A stretch of 64,000 nucleotides of DNA from positions 186,001 to 250,000 of the forward strand of contig UBPA01000020.1 of NCBI GenBank assembly GCA_900467185.1, read 5' to 3'. How positions within the stretch are numbered: the stretch's first letter is position 1; every line of letters starts with the position of its first letter. Of this stretch, positions 18,426-26,378 are shown piece after piece. Source of the DNA: Hyphomicrobiales bacterium. GTDB taxonomy: Bacteria > Pseudomonadota > Alphaproteobacteria > Rhizobiales > Rhizobiaceae. Below the pieces are notes generated by a model. It did no database searches. It saw nothing but the letters and a program-made list of their open reading frames with translations, and had not been told where the DNA came from. A program made the translations under genes and the position numbers.

Positions 18426-19280
18426 CTAAGGGTTTCCGGTTGCAATCGCGGTATCAGCGCGACTCCCCCATTCCGACCAGGAACCATCGTAGAGCGTATT
18501 ATCGGTATGTCCAAGGGATTGCAGCGCCAGCGTGATGATCGACGCCGTGATGCCGGAGCCGCAGCTGGTCACCACGGGCTTGTCGAGATCGATTCCGGCG
18601 TCCGCAACGAGTTTCTGCAACTCCGGCAGAGACTTGAAGTGGCCGTTCGCTGAAAAACCGCCGGCCGGAAGGCTGCGGGCGCCCGGCATATGACCCGAGC
18701 GCATACCGGCGCGAGGCTCCGCTTCCTCGCCCGTGAAGCGACCGAGGCTGCGGGCATCCGCGATCTGCCGGCTGCCCTCGCCGACGATCTGCGTCATCTC
18801 GGTAAAGGACGTCACGGCGCGTGCGTCGAAGGTGGGGTGGAACGTCGCCGGAAAGACCGGCGGCGTTTCGGTGGTCACCGGCCGGCCTTCGCTTTTCCAG
18901 CCATCGAGCCCGCCGTCGAGCACGTACACCTGTTTTGCGCCCATCACGCGGAACATCCACCAGGCGCGAGGCGCGGAAAAGAAACCGGGACCGTCATAAA
19001 CGACGATCGTGTCCGTCTCGGCGATGCCTAAAGCACCGACGGACGCGGCGAAGGCATTCGGAGCGGGCAGGGTGTGCGGCAGCCCGCTCGTCGCGTCGGA
19101 AAGCCCATCATGGTCGAAGAAGATCGCGCCGGGAACGTGCCCGGCTGCGTATTCCGCCTTCGGATCGCGCTTGTGGGCCGGCAGATACCACGAGGCATCG
19201 ACGATCCGCAGGTCGGCATCGCCGAGGCGCGCCTGCAGCCAGTCGCTGCTGACGACGAAGGGGCTTTTGTCTTCACGCAT
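18426..19280 (-). CDS. sseA: 3-mercaptopyruvate sulfurtransferase (rhodanese)
   Basis: The product is 284 residues with two tandem rhodanese domains. The catalytic loop VTSCGSGITA carries the active cysteine in the CG-S-G-(I/V)-T form typical of 3-mercaptopyruvate sulfurtransferases (thiosulfate-specific rhodaneses have CRKGVTA). Domain 1 contains VDASWYLPAHKRDP and YDGPGFFSAPRAWWMFRVMG, also family signatures. It transfers sulfur from 3-mercaptopyruvate, a cysteine catabolite. Position downstream of the cysteine synthase-like gene and alaX fits cysteine/sulfur handling. The start at 19280 has only a weak ribosome-binding site, so coupling to alaX (37-bp gap) is likely. Confidence 0.93.
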   Translation of the reverse strand: MREDKSPFVVSSDWLQARLGDADLRIVDASWYLPAHKRDPKAEYAAGHVPGAIFFDHDGLSDATSGLPHTLPAPNAFAASVGALGIAETDTIVVYDGPGFFSAPRAWWMFRVMGAKQVYVLDGGLDGWKSEGRPVTTETPPVFPATFHPTFDARAVTSFTEMTQIVGEGSRQIADARSLGRFTGEEAEPRAGMRSGHMPGARSLPAGGFSANGHFKSLPELQKLVADAGIDLDKPVVTSCGSGITASIITLALQSLGHTDNTLYDGSWSEWGSRADTAIATGNP

Positions 19281-19317
19281 TCTGGAAAATCCATGTCAGT
19301 GAAAGGGATGGGCAGGT

Positions 19318-20073
19318 TCAGGCGGCTGTCTCGGGCGGGCCGAAGCGGATGCGGAATCGCCGGTTCTCCTTGCCCTTTTTCTCAATCTTGGCGATGTGGA
19401 TGTCGCCCACCTCCTGCGTCTCGGACACATGCGTGCCGCCGCAGGGCTGGCTGTCGATGGCGGCATCCTCGCCGATGCAGACGAGGCTCACGCGCCCGAG
19501 GCCGAGCGGCGGACGAACGTTCTTAGACTTGACGATATCGGGATTGGCCAGAAGCTCGTCATCCGTGATCCAGCGGACCGTGATCGGATGATTCTCGCGC
19601 ACGAGCGCCATCATTTTTTCGGTCACCGCGTCCTTGTCGATCGTCTCGCTCATGTCGAAGTCGACCCGGCTTTCGTCTTCGCCCACGGCCGCACCCGTAA
19701 TGGGATAGGAGCAGACGACCGAAAGCAGATGGCAGGCGGTATGCATCCGCATCAGCTTGTAGCGGCGCGGCCAGTCGATATGCGCAACGATCTCTTCGCC
19801 GACCTCCGGGCGCGCCTGACCCTCGGCAGGTACGTGCACGATGACATCCTTGGTCGCGCCCGTTCGCGTGGTCGCGATCTCGATCCGGCTGCCGTCAGCG
19901 CGCTCCAGGAATCCGAGGTCGCCGGGCTGCCCGCCGGATGTCGCATAGAAGCAGGTACGATCGAGCACGATGCCACCGTCTTCCAGCACGTCGGTCACCC
20001 GTCCCTCGGTGGTCGAGAGATAGAAGTCGTCACGGAACAGCGCTTCGGTTTTTTGCGTGGGGGAGATCGTCAT
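19318..20073 (-). CDS. Alanyl-tRNA editing protein (AlaX)
   Basis: The product is 251 residues and homologous to the editing domain of AlaRS; it removes serine (or glycine) from mischarged tRNA-Ala in trans. Zinc-binding motifs are present: HTACHLL (H-x3-H) and later QPCGGTHVSET (C-x3-H). The N-terminal GGQPGDLG segment matches the AlaX/AlaRS editing core. ATG 20073 lies 4 bp after the cysK-like stop with no good Shine-Dalgarno; an overlapping start at 20106 is possible. Translational coupling is likely. Coupling to cysteine/serine metabolism makes biological sense because O-acetylserine pathways consume serine. Confidence 0.9.
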   Translation of the reverse strand: MTISPTQKTEALFRDDFYLSTTEGRVTDVLEDGGIVLDRTCFYATSGGQPGDLGFLERADGSRIEIATTRTGATKDVIVHVPAEGQARPEVGEEIVAHIDWPRRYKLMRMHTACHLLSVVCSYPITGAAVGEDESRVDFDMSETIDKDAVTEKMMALVRENHPITVRWITDDELLANPDIVKSKNVRPPLGLGRVSLVCIGEDAAIDSQPCGGTHVSETQEVGDIHIAKIEKKGKENRRFRIRFGPPETAA

Positions 20074-20077
20074 CGCG

Positions 20078-21121
20078 TCAGGCGCTTGCCGCTTCGTAGG
20101 GGACATCGATCTTGCTGTGTCGGGTGAGGAAGTCCGGAACCGGCAGGCCCTTGGATTTCAGAAAATCCGGATTGAACAGCTTCGACTGGTAGCGGTTGCC
20201 ATAGTCGCAGAGAATCGTCACGATCGTATGTCCGGGCCCGAGATCCCGCGCCATGCGGATCGCGCCGGCAATGTTGATGCCGGAGGAACCGCCGAGGCAT
20301 AGCCCTTCCTTCTCGATCAGGTCGAACACCAGCGGAACCGCTTCGGCGTCGGGGATGCGGTACGAATAGTCCGGCGTAAACCCTTCGAGGTTTGCCGTGA
20401 TACGGCCCTGACCGATGCCCTCGGTGATCGAACTGCCCGGCGCGGAGAACTCGCCCTCGGTATAATAGCTGAAAAGGGCGGCGCCCTCGGGGTCTGCAAG
20501 TCCGATCTTGATATCCGGATTGAAGCTTCGCAGGCCTTCGGCCACACCGGCAAGCGTGCCGCCGGAGCCGACGGCGCAGATGAAGCCATCGACCTTGCCG
20601 TCGGTGTCCCGCCAGATTTCCGGCGCCGTCGTCTCGACATGCGCCGCCCGGTTGGCCGTGTTGTCGAACTGGTTGGCCCAGATTGCGCCGTTCGGCTCGG
20701 TCCGCGCCAGCTGCTCGGCAAGGCGGCCGGAGAGTTTTACGTAGTTGTTCGGATTGCGGTAGGGAACGGCGGGAACCTCGACCAGCTCGGCCCCCAGCAG
20801 CTTCAGTGCGTCCTTCTTTTCCTGGCTCTGCGTTTCCGGAATGACGATGACGGTGCGATAGCCGAGTGCCTGTGCGACGAGCGCAAGACCGATCCCCGTG
20901 TTGCCGGCCGTTCCCTCGACGATGACGCCGCCGGGGCGCAAAGCGCCTTCACGTTCCGCCGCACGAATGATCGACAGCGCCGCACGGTCTTTCACCGATT
21001 GCCCGGGATTGAGAAATTCGGCCTTTCCGAGAATCGTGCAGCCGGTCGCATCCGACGCCGCCTTCAGGCGAATCAGGGGCGTATTGCCGATGGCGTCGAG
21101 AACGGAATTCAATGCGGGCAT
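20078..21121 (-). CDS. Cysteine synthase A-like PLP enzyme
   Basis: The product is 347 residues of the fold-type II PLP family (O-acetylserine sulfhydrylase/CBS-like). The PLP lysine is in LNPGQSVKDRAAL; GTAGNTGIGLALVA is the substrate loop and VGSGGTLAGVAEGL is the phosphate-binding loop. It is slightly longer than CysK (about 320) because of the C-terminal extension FLKSKGLPVPDFLTRHSK, typical of the rhizobial variant. ATG 21121 follows AGAGGT. It is the first gene of the cysK-alaX-sseA-GNAT operon. True O-acetylserine sulfhydrylase versus a cystathionine-synthase-like role cannot be separated from sequence alone. Confidence 0.9.
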   Translation of the reverse strand: MPALNSVLDAIGNTPLIRLKAASDATGCTILGKAEFLNPGQSVKDRAALSIIRAAEREGALRPGGVIVEGTAGNTGIGLALVAQALGYRTVIVIPETQSQEKKDALKLLGAELVEVPAVPYRNPNNYVKLSGRLAEQLARTEPNGAIWANQFDNTANRAAHVETTAPEIWRDTDGKVDGFICAVGSGGTLAGVAEGLRSFNPDIKIGLADPEGAALFSYYTEGEFSAPGSSITEGIGQGRITANLEGFTPDYSYRIPDAEAVPLVFDLIEKEGLCLGGSSGINIAGAIRMARDLGPGHTIVTILCDYGNRYQSKLFNPDFLKSKGLPVPDFLTRHSKIDVPYEAASA

Positions 21122-21249
21122 ATCTGGGACCTCTTGAAGGAGAATCGCAATGGGAACGTCGGCGAGCTTCAGCGCAACATAGCCGGACGCGGGGCGGCGG
21201 CAAGGCCGGCGGAGAGCGCAACCGAACGCCTCGGGATGGTCCTCTTCCT

Positions 21250-21263
21250 TTTGCAGCTGCAAA
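21250..21263. promoter_or_regulatory. 14-bp perfect palindrome upstream of cysK-like gene
   Basis: TTTGCAGCTGCAAA is a perfect palindrome located 129 bp upstream of the cysK-like start and about 80 bp upstream of the divergent RpoE-type promoter element. It may be an operator for the sulfur operon. No regulator assignment is possible. Confidence 0.3.
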
Positions 21264-21344
21264 GAGCCGGCCGCAAGGAAAACGGTTTTGCGAGTTGGCT
21301 CTGCGGCGCAATATTCGTCTGGAAGCGCACATTGCACAATTCAG

Positions 21345-21374
21345 TGATCCACAGCCAAGACAGGATCGTAAGAA
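21345..21374 (+). promoter_or_regulatory. RpoE(sigmaE)/ChrR-type ECF promoter of chrR-like gene
   Basis: TGATCC (21345-21350), 18 bp, TAAGAA (21369-21374). This is exactly the -35/-10 form and spacing reported for the Rhodobacter sphaeroides RpoE singlet-oxygen promoters. It lies 52 bp upstream of the ChrR-like start. A second exact copy drives the photolyase operon 8.7 kb away on the opposite strand, which strongly supports both. Confidence 0.82.
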
Positions 21375-21425
21375 ATCATTATTGTCTGAGGGACGTCCTC
21401 TGGAGGGGACGGTGGACAGAGTGTG

Positions 21426-22079
21426 ATGACGACGCGTGAACTCGATACGGTGGATGCGCTGATGGCGCATTATGCGGCTGGTATTCTGCCGGAGCCTGCG
21501 CGCGTCCTCGTTGCGGCACATCTGGAACTGGCGTCTGTCAATCGTCAGACGGTTGCGGCCTTCGAGGCTGCGGCCGGAGATCTCGTCGAGACGCTCGAAC
21601 CGGCGCCGCTGTCCGATCCCGAGAACAGCATGGCGGCCATTCTGTCCAGTCCGCCGCTATCGCTCGCCACGGCGCCGAAGTCGAACCCTGAGGATCACGA
21701 CAACGGATGGCCAAGCGTTTTGCGCGCATTTACGGGTTTCGACAGGCACGATGTCCCGTGGCGCTGGAAGCTTCCCGGGCTGAAGGAATATTCATTGGGC
21801 AAGATCGACGGCTGCGATGTGTCGTTCTACCGCATCCGTCCGGGCCGGGCCATTCCTGAGCATACGCATGAAGGCTTCGAGCTTTCTCTGGTGCTGCATG
21901 GGGCGTTCAGCGATGTTCGGGGCCGCTTCGGCCGTGGCGACATTTCGGTCGCTGACGACAGCCTGGATCATCGCCCGATCGCAGATGGGGGCGAACACTG
22001 CATCGTTTTCGCGGTCACGGACGCACCGGTCAAGCTGCGCGGATCTCTCGGTCGTCGCCTTGGCGACCTGATCGGCTGA
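21426..22079 (+). CDS. ChrR-like cupin anti-sigma factor homologue lacking zinc-site ligands
   Basis: The product is 217 residues, colinear with Rhodobacter ChrR. The N-terminal anti-sigma-like domain (DALMAHYAAGILPEPARVLVAAHLEL) keeps the fold pattern, and H32 matches ChrR H31. The positions of ChrR H6, C35 and C38 are D7, A36 and N39 here. The C-terminal cupin is intact: H146, H148, E152 and H182 match ChrR H141, H143, E147 and H177. In ChrR, zinc is needed to hold sigma E and the cupin senses singlet oxygen or peroxides. No sigma gene is adjacent. It is preceded by an RpoE-type promoter, so it is probably a regulon member. It could be a zinc-independent anti-sigma, a decoy or a sensor; the role is inference. 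Confidence 0.85.
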   Translation: MTTRELDTVDALMAHYAAGILPEPARVLVAAHLELASVNRQTVAAFEAAAGDLVETLEPAPLSDPENSMAAILSSPPLSLATAPKSNPEDHDNGWPSVLRAFTGFDRHDVPWRWKLPGLKEYSLGKIDGCDVSFYRIRPGRAIPEHTHEGFELSLVLHGAFSDVRGRFGRGDISVADDSLDHRPIADGGEHCIVFAVTDAPVKLRGSLGRRLGDLIG

Positions 22080-22177
22080 AACGCCGCAGGGCATGCGCCT
22101 TCCCGGAGATTGCCGCCGCTCTATGTCATCATCGGATCAATGGAAACAGGCATATTGCGCGCCTGGGAGAACGGAAT

Positions 22178-23017
22178 ATGTCGTCTTTCATCGCACGTCC
22201 GGAACATGGTCTCGCTTGGGTCACGGGCGCCAGCTCGGGCATCGGTCGGGCGCTGGCCCTGAAGCTTGTGGCCGAGGGCTTCGGCGTCGTGGTCACCGCG
22301 CGCAGCCATGACAAGCTCGTGGCCTTGCAACGGGAGGCAAAGGGGCCGGGCCGCATCATCGTGCTCGATGGCGACGTCACCGATCCGCAGGATATGGAAC
22401 GCGTGATCGCCTCGATCGAATATGATCACGGCACGCTGGCGCTGGTCGCCCTCAACGCCGGTGTCTTCAAGCCCGTGCATGGCGAGGATCTGCATCTCGA
22501 GGATTTTCAGGAGACCTTTTCGGTCAACCTGAACGGCGTGGTCAACTGCCTGCTGCCTGCGATCCGCCACATGAAGGCGCGGGGGCAGGGGCAGATCGCC
22601 ATCGTCTCCTCCGTCACCGGCTATGGCGGCCTGCCGACGAGCGGGGCCTATGGTGCGACGAAGGCCGCCCTGATCAATATGGCGGAAAGCCTGAAGTTCG
22701 ATCTGGATAAACAGGGTATCCGCATTCAGGTGGTCAATCCCGGCTTCGTGGACACACCGGCGACGAAGGAGAACGCCTTCCCGATGCCGGCGCTCGTTTC
22801 GCCGGACGAGGCGGCGGGCGCGATCGTGTCGGGGCTTCAGGGCTCAGGCTTCGAGATCACCTTCCCGAAGCGCTTCACCTACGTCTTGAAATTCATCAAT
22901 ATCCTGCCCTATTGGCTGTATTTTCCACTGGTCAATGCTGCGACGGGATGGAAGAAGCGCCCGTCCGTGACGGCGCGTCTGCCGGGCGGCAAGCCGGAAG
23001 AGCCTCAGGCCGTGTGA
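22178..23017 (+). CDS. Short-chain dehydrogenase/reductase
   Basis: The product is 279 residues, a classical SDR: TGASSGIG dinucleotide-binding motif near residue 16, NAGVFKP, SSVTGYGG with the catalytic serine, and YGATK with catalytic Tyr and Lys. The C-terminal extension has a hydrophobic, possibly membrane-associated stretch (YVLKFINILPYWLYFPLVNA). GGGAGAACGGAAT precedes ATG 22178. It lies 98 bp downstream of the ChrR-like gene with no separate promoter seen, so probably the same transcript. Its 3' end overlaps the convergent SMR gene by 13 bp. A similar SDR is, from memory, part of the Rhodobacter sigmaE regulon. Confidence 0.9.
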   Translation: MSSFIARPEHGLAWVTGASSGIGRALALKLVAEGFGVVVTARSHDKLVALQREAKGPGRIIVLDGDVTDPQDMERVIASIEYDHGTLALVALNAGVFKPVHGEDLHLEDFQETFSVNLNGVVNCLLPAIRHMKARGQGQIAIVSSVTGYGGLPTSGAYGATKAALINMAESLKFDLDKQGIRIQVVNPGFVDTPATKENAFPMPALVSPDEAAGAIVSGLQGSGFEITFPKRFTYVLKFINILPYWLYFPLVNAATGWKKRPSVTARLPGGKPEEPQAV

Positions 23018-23331
23018 AGCACGAGCACGGCGCCGAACACCAGAGCCAGACCGACCCAGCCAATCGGCTTCAGTTTCTGCTGGAAGAGCAACCGCGCGCT
23101 GATCGCCGTCCCGAAGATCCCGGTCGCGCCAAGGATTCCGTAGGCGACGGCCAGGTCCATGCCGCGCACGGCTTCCGCCAGCAGCGCGAAGGCTACGAGC
23201 ACGAGCAGGATCGACAGTACACCCCAGCCTTTGCGGGAGAAGCCTTCGGACTTGCTGGAGGCAAGGTTTGCCGCAACGTCGAACAGGCCTGCAAGGACGG
23301 CGAGAATGAAGGGCATCTCAGGCAGGCTCAT
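23005..23331 (-). CDS. SMR-family transporter subunit, MdtI-like
   Basis: The product is 108 residues with four hydrophobic helices, the standard SMR size. The pattern SSKSEGFSRKGWGVLSI followed by AEAVRGMDLAVAYGILGATGIFGTA closely follows E. coli MdtI, the partner of MdtJ in spermidine export. The helix-1 acidic residue that couples protons is Asp (D18) here, whereas it is Glu in nearly all SMR proteins. ATG 23331 is chosen because GGAGG lies 6 bp upstream; it overlaps the preceding gene by 14 bp. It is the last gene of the seven-gene photolyase operon. Polyamine or lipid-related export is inference. Confidence 0.85.
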   Translation of the reverse strand: MSLPEMPFILAVLAGLFDVAANLASSKSEGFSRKGWGVLSILLVLVAFALLAEAVRGMDLAVAYGILGATGIFGTAISARLLFQQKLKPIGWVGLALVFGAVLVLHTA

Positions 23332-23722
23332 CGGCAGCCTCCGCAGGCGCGGTTCCGTGGTCCTCGCCGGCATTCACGAGAATGATGCCGAGAACGGCCA
23401 TGGCAAGGCCGATCAACTCCCGAAGGCTGAGGTCGTGGTGGAAGAAGAACACCGACACCAGCGTGATCAGCGCAATCCCTGACCCCTCCCAGATGGCATA
23501 GGCGACACCCACGGGCAGTGTTCGCACCGCCTTCGCCAGACAGACATAGGACAACGCGATCGCCACATACATAACGATGTAGCCGCCCATGCTCCCGGAC
23601 GCGCTGGCAGCCTTCATGACGGTGAGGCCGATGACTTCGATCCCGATGGCAAGCGCGAGATAGAGCCAGGCGAGCCGGCGGGCTCGGCGCAGGCCGGCGG
23701 GCAGGGGCGGTTCGTGTGTCAT
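23318..23722 (-). CDS. SMR-family transporter subunit, MdtJ-like
   Basis: The product is 134 residues with four hydrophobic helices and a short extension at each end. Helix 1 retains the essential glutamate (LALAIGIEVIGLTVMK, E29), and LPVGVAYAIWEGSGIALITL closely follows MdtJ of E. coli. Together with the next gene it should form a heterodimeric SMR exporter. It is placed 6 bp after the GPH symporter stop and overlaps its partner. Expression is expected from the RpoE-type promoter upstream of the photolyase gene. Confidence 0.87.
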   Translation of the reverse strand: MTHEPPLPAGLRRARRLAWLYLALAIGIEVIGLTVMKAASASGSMGGYIVMYVAIALSYVCLAKAVRTLPVGVAYAIWEGSGIALITLVSVFFFHHDLSLRELIGLAMAVLGIILVNAGEDHGTAPAEAADEPA

Positions 23723-23728
23723 GATCTC

Positions 23729-25090
23729 TCAGGCGTTCGGCGCGATCGCCTCGCGTAGCTGACGCTGCATGCCTTCGTCCAGCGGAAACGTCCACATCAG
23801 CGCGATGGCGCAGAGTTTCAACGCGACCGGCACCCAGGCGTAAAGCGCGGCAAGCGCGAACAGCGCATCCGGGCCGTTGCCCGCCCCTGCCTCGGGATCG
23901 AACCCTGCCGCCGACAGGATAGGGAAGACGAGGCCGGCGCCGATGGCCAGTGACAGCTTCGTCGCCAGCCCCCAGGCCGCGAAGTAGAAGCCGCCGCGCT
24001 GTTCGCCGGAAACGGCTGTATCCGCATCGATGACATCGGCCTGGATGGAGGGCGGGAGCGCCAGATCGAACCCGAGGAGAATCCCCGTGACGACGCAGAT
24101 CGCGCCGAAGCCGTAGAGGCTGCCCGGCGGCAGAAACGGGGCGATCAGGAACACCGCACAGGCGATAAGCATGGCGACCGACCACGCACGATGTTTGCCG
24201 AAGCGGGCCGCGCAGGCGGTGGCGAGCGGCACACCGCCGATGGCGCAGAGGAAGTACAGAAAAAGCAGCGGCCCGCGCATCTCCGGCAGGCCGAGCCGCG
24301 CGGAGACGAAGTAGAGAAACAGCGTCGCCGGGATGCCATTGGCAAGGCCATTGAGAAAGTAGGCAAGGACCAGCCGCAGGAACGGTTTGTTGCGCACGAG
24401 AAAACGCAACGCATCGGCAAGGGACAGTCGCGTCTGCGTGCGGTTCTCGGGCTCCGGCACCATGCGCACCGTCAGGCCACCGAGAACGACCAGGCCGACG
24501 CCGACGACGAGACCGAGGACCGCGAGGCCGGAGAGCCCCTTCTGTTCGAACCCGATAGCGAAGGGCAGGACGATCGCGATCAATGTGCCGATCAGCGTGA
24601 AGGTCTCGCGGAAGGCGGAAAGGCGGGTGCGCCCGTGATAGTCGCCGACAAGCTCCGCGCCCCAGGCGGAGTAGGGCACCATGGCCATGGTGAAGCCCAG
24701 CGACACGACGCATCCCCAGAAGCCGAGCCATCCCGCACCGGCCGTCTCTGCCGGCCAGTACAGCATGACGGCGGCAAGGGCTGCGACCGGAAGCGACATC
24801 AGGAACAGCAGGCGGCGGCGGCCGAAAGCAGGGTCCATCCGGTCGGCCGTATAACCGACCAGCGGGTCCGAGATCGCGTCGAACAGGCGGATCAACAGGA
24901 TCACCCAACCCGCCGTCGCGATCGGCACGCCGAGCGTCTCGGTGTAATAGGTCGGCACGAGCGAGTAGAGGGGAAGGCCGAGCGCTGCCAGCGGCGCTGC
25001 AGGTAGGGCGTAGGCGAGGAGGACGCGCAGCGGTAGCTTTGCGTCCGAATGACGGGCGGAGACGCCCCGCCCGTCCGGGACATCATTCAT
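23729..25090 (-). CDS. GPH-family (glycoside-pentoside-hexuronide:cation) symporter-like protein
   Basis: The product is 453 residues with about 12 membrane helices. RLFDAISDPLVGYTADRMDPAFGRRR is the conserved GPH/MelB loop between helices 2 and 3 and includes the cation-site aspartates; MVPYSAWGAELVGDYHGRTRLSAFRE is the second GPH signature. Its ATG overlaps the cfa-like stop by 8 bp. A GPH transporter is, from memory, also found beside the cfa-like gene in the Rhodobacter sigmaE operon, so conserved linkage rather than sugar import may define its role. The substrate is unknown. Confidence 0.9.
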   Translation of the reverse strand: MNDVPDGRGVSARHSDAKLPLRVLLAYALPAAPLAALGLPLYSLVPTYYTETLGVPIATAGWVILLIRLFDAISDPLVGYTADRMDPAFGRRRLLFLMSLPVAALAAVMLYWPAETAGAGWLGFWGCVVSLGFTMAMVPYSAWGAELVGDYHGRTRLSAFRETFTLIGTLIAIVLPFAIGFEQKGLSGLAVLGLVVGVGLVVLGGLTVRMVPEPENRTQTRLSLADALRFLVRNKPFLRLVLAYFLNGLANGIPATLFLYFVSARLGLPEMRGPLLFLYFLCAIGGVPLATACAARFGKHRAWSVAMLIACAVFLIAPFLPPGSLYGFGAICVVTGILLGFDLALPPSIQADVIDADTAVSGEQRGGFYFAAWGLATKLSLAIGAGLVFPILSAAGFDPEAGAGNGPDALFALAALYAWVPVALKLCAIALMWTFPLDEGMQRQLREAIAPNA

Positions 25091-26336
25091 AGACGACCTG
25101 TCGGACGTCGATGTTCTTCGCGCGGAACCCGGCTTCGCAATAGAACAGATAGAACTCCCAGAGCCGCTTGAAGCGGATATCGAACCCAAGCGGCTCGATC
25201 TTCGGCCAGACCGACCAGAAACGCTCCCGCCATTCGGCAAGCGTTCGGGCGTAGTCGAGGCCGAAGCCGAGATCGCCGACCATGTTCAGTCCAACCTTGG
25301 CGCCAAGCGAAACCAGATGCTCGCGCGTCGGCAGCATGCCGCCGGGGAAGACATATTTCTGGATGAAGTCCGGGTTGGCGCGATACTCGCGATAGGATTC
25401 CGGCTTGATGGTGATGATCTGCAGGCCGGCGCGACCGCCCGGCTTCAGGCAGCGGCGGACCTGCGAGAAATAGGTCGGCCAGTATTTTTCGCCGACGGCC
25501 TCGAACATCTCGATCGACACGACCTTGTCATAGGTGCCCGCCTCGTCGCGATAGTCCTGGAACTTGATATCGACCTTGTCCGAGAGGCCGGCCTTCTCCA
25601 TTCGGGCGCGGGCGAAATCCAGCTGCTCGCGGCTGATCGTCAGGCCCGTGACGCGGCAACCGATTTCGCCGGCCGCATATTCCGCGAAGCCGCCCCAGCC
25701 GCAGCCGATTTCCAGCACATGATCTCGCGGCCCGATACCCGCGGCATCGGCCAGCGCCTTGTACTTTGCGCGCTGGGCAGACTGGAGGTCGTTCGCGCCC
25801 GTCGCGTAGAGCGCCGAGGAATAGGTCATCGAGGGATCGAGCCATTGCGTATAGAACGCGTTGCCAAGGTCGTAATGGGCGGAGATGTTGCGCTTGGAGC
25901 CGGCTTTCGTGTTGGCGTTCATCCAGTGGCGCATTTTTTCGACGAAGCGCAGGATGCCGCGCGCACCATTCGGGAAGTGGCGGCCCATTTCGGCATTGAC
26001 GAGAAAGAGCTCGAGGAATGCCCCGACGTCGGGACTGTCCCAGTCGCCATCCATGTAGCTCTCGGCCACGCCGATGGTTCCGTTGGTCAGGGCCCGTTGC
26101 GGCAGGTTCCAGTTATGCAGCGTCACGGCGGCCTCCGGGCCGGACGCCCGGCCCTTGATGACGAAGGTCCGGCCATCGGGCAAGGTCAGCTGGAGGCATC
26201 CCGCCTCCATATTGACGAGGCCGCGAAGCACCATCTGAGCTTTCGCCGGCAAGCCTTTGATAAACCGAGAAATATTGTCCTTGGACAAACGCTCTGCGGG
26301 CGATTTCTCATCGCGCCATGTTTCAGCTGAACGCAT
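25083..26336 (-). CDS. Cyclopropane-fatty-acid-synthase-like methyltransferase
   Basis: The product is 417 residues. The SAM-binding motif I is VLEIGCGWGGFAEYAAG, followed by GLTISREQLDFARARMEKAGL; the N-terminal ~130 residues are the lipid-binding region of the Cfa family (SVYFLEL-like end QVVYE). ATG 26336 has AAAGG 8 bp upstream. It methylates unsaturated phospholipid acyl chains in the membrane. In Rhodobacter, cfa-like proteins of the sigmaE regulon are linked to furan fatty acid formation and to the singlet-oxygen response, so it may be a specialised paralogue rather than housekeeping Cfa. Photolyase-operon member; 42 bp after the DUF1365 gene. Confidence 0.92.
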   Translation of the reverse strand: MRSAETWRDEKSPAERLSKDNISRFIKGLPAKAQMVLRGLVNMEAGCLQLTLPDGRTFVIKGRASGPEAAVTLHNWNLPQRALTNGTIGVAESYMDGDWDSPDVGAFLELFLVNAEMGRHFPNGARGILRFVEKMRHWMNANTKAGSKRNISAHYDLGNAFYTQWLDPSMTYSSALYATGANDLQSAQRAKYKALADAAGIGPRDHVLEIGCGWGGFAEYAAGEIGCRVTGLTISREQLDFARARMEKAGLSDKVDIKFQDYRDEAGTYDKVVSIEMFEAVGEKYWPTYFSQVRRCLKPGGRAGLQIITIKPESYREYRANPDFIQKYVFPGGMLPTREHLVSLGAKVGLNMVGDLGFGLDYARTLAEWRERFWSVWPKIEPLGFDIRFKRLWEFYLFYCEAGFRAKNIDVRQVVYE

Positions 26337-26378
26337 CGCACAACCTTTCGGCAAACAACGGACCTACACAAAATAGCC

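Noticed and set aside
20078-21337. Longer cysteine synthase-like start at 21337
   Set aside because: The extra 72 residues are Arg/Pro/Ala-rich without homology, while ATG 21121 has AGAGGT and begins the conserved domain.
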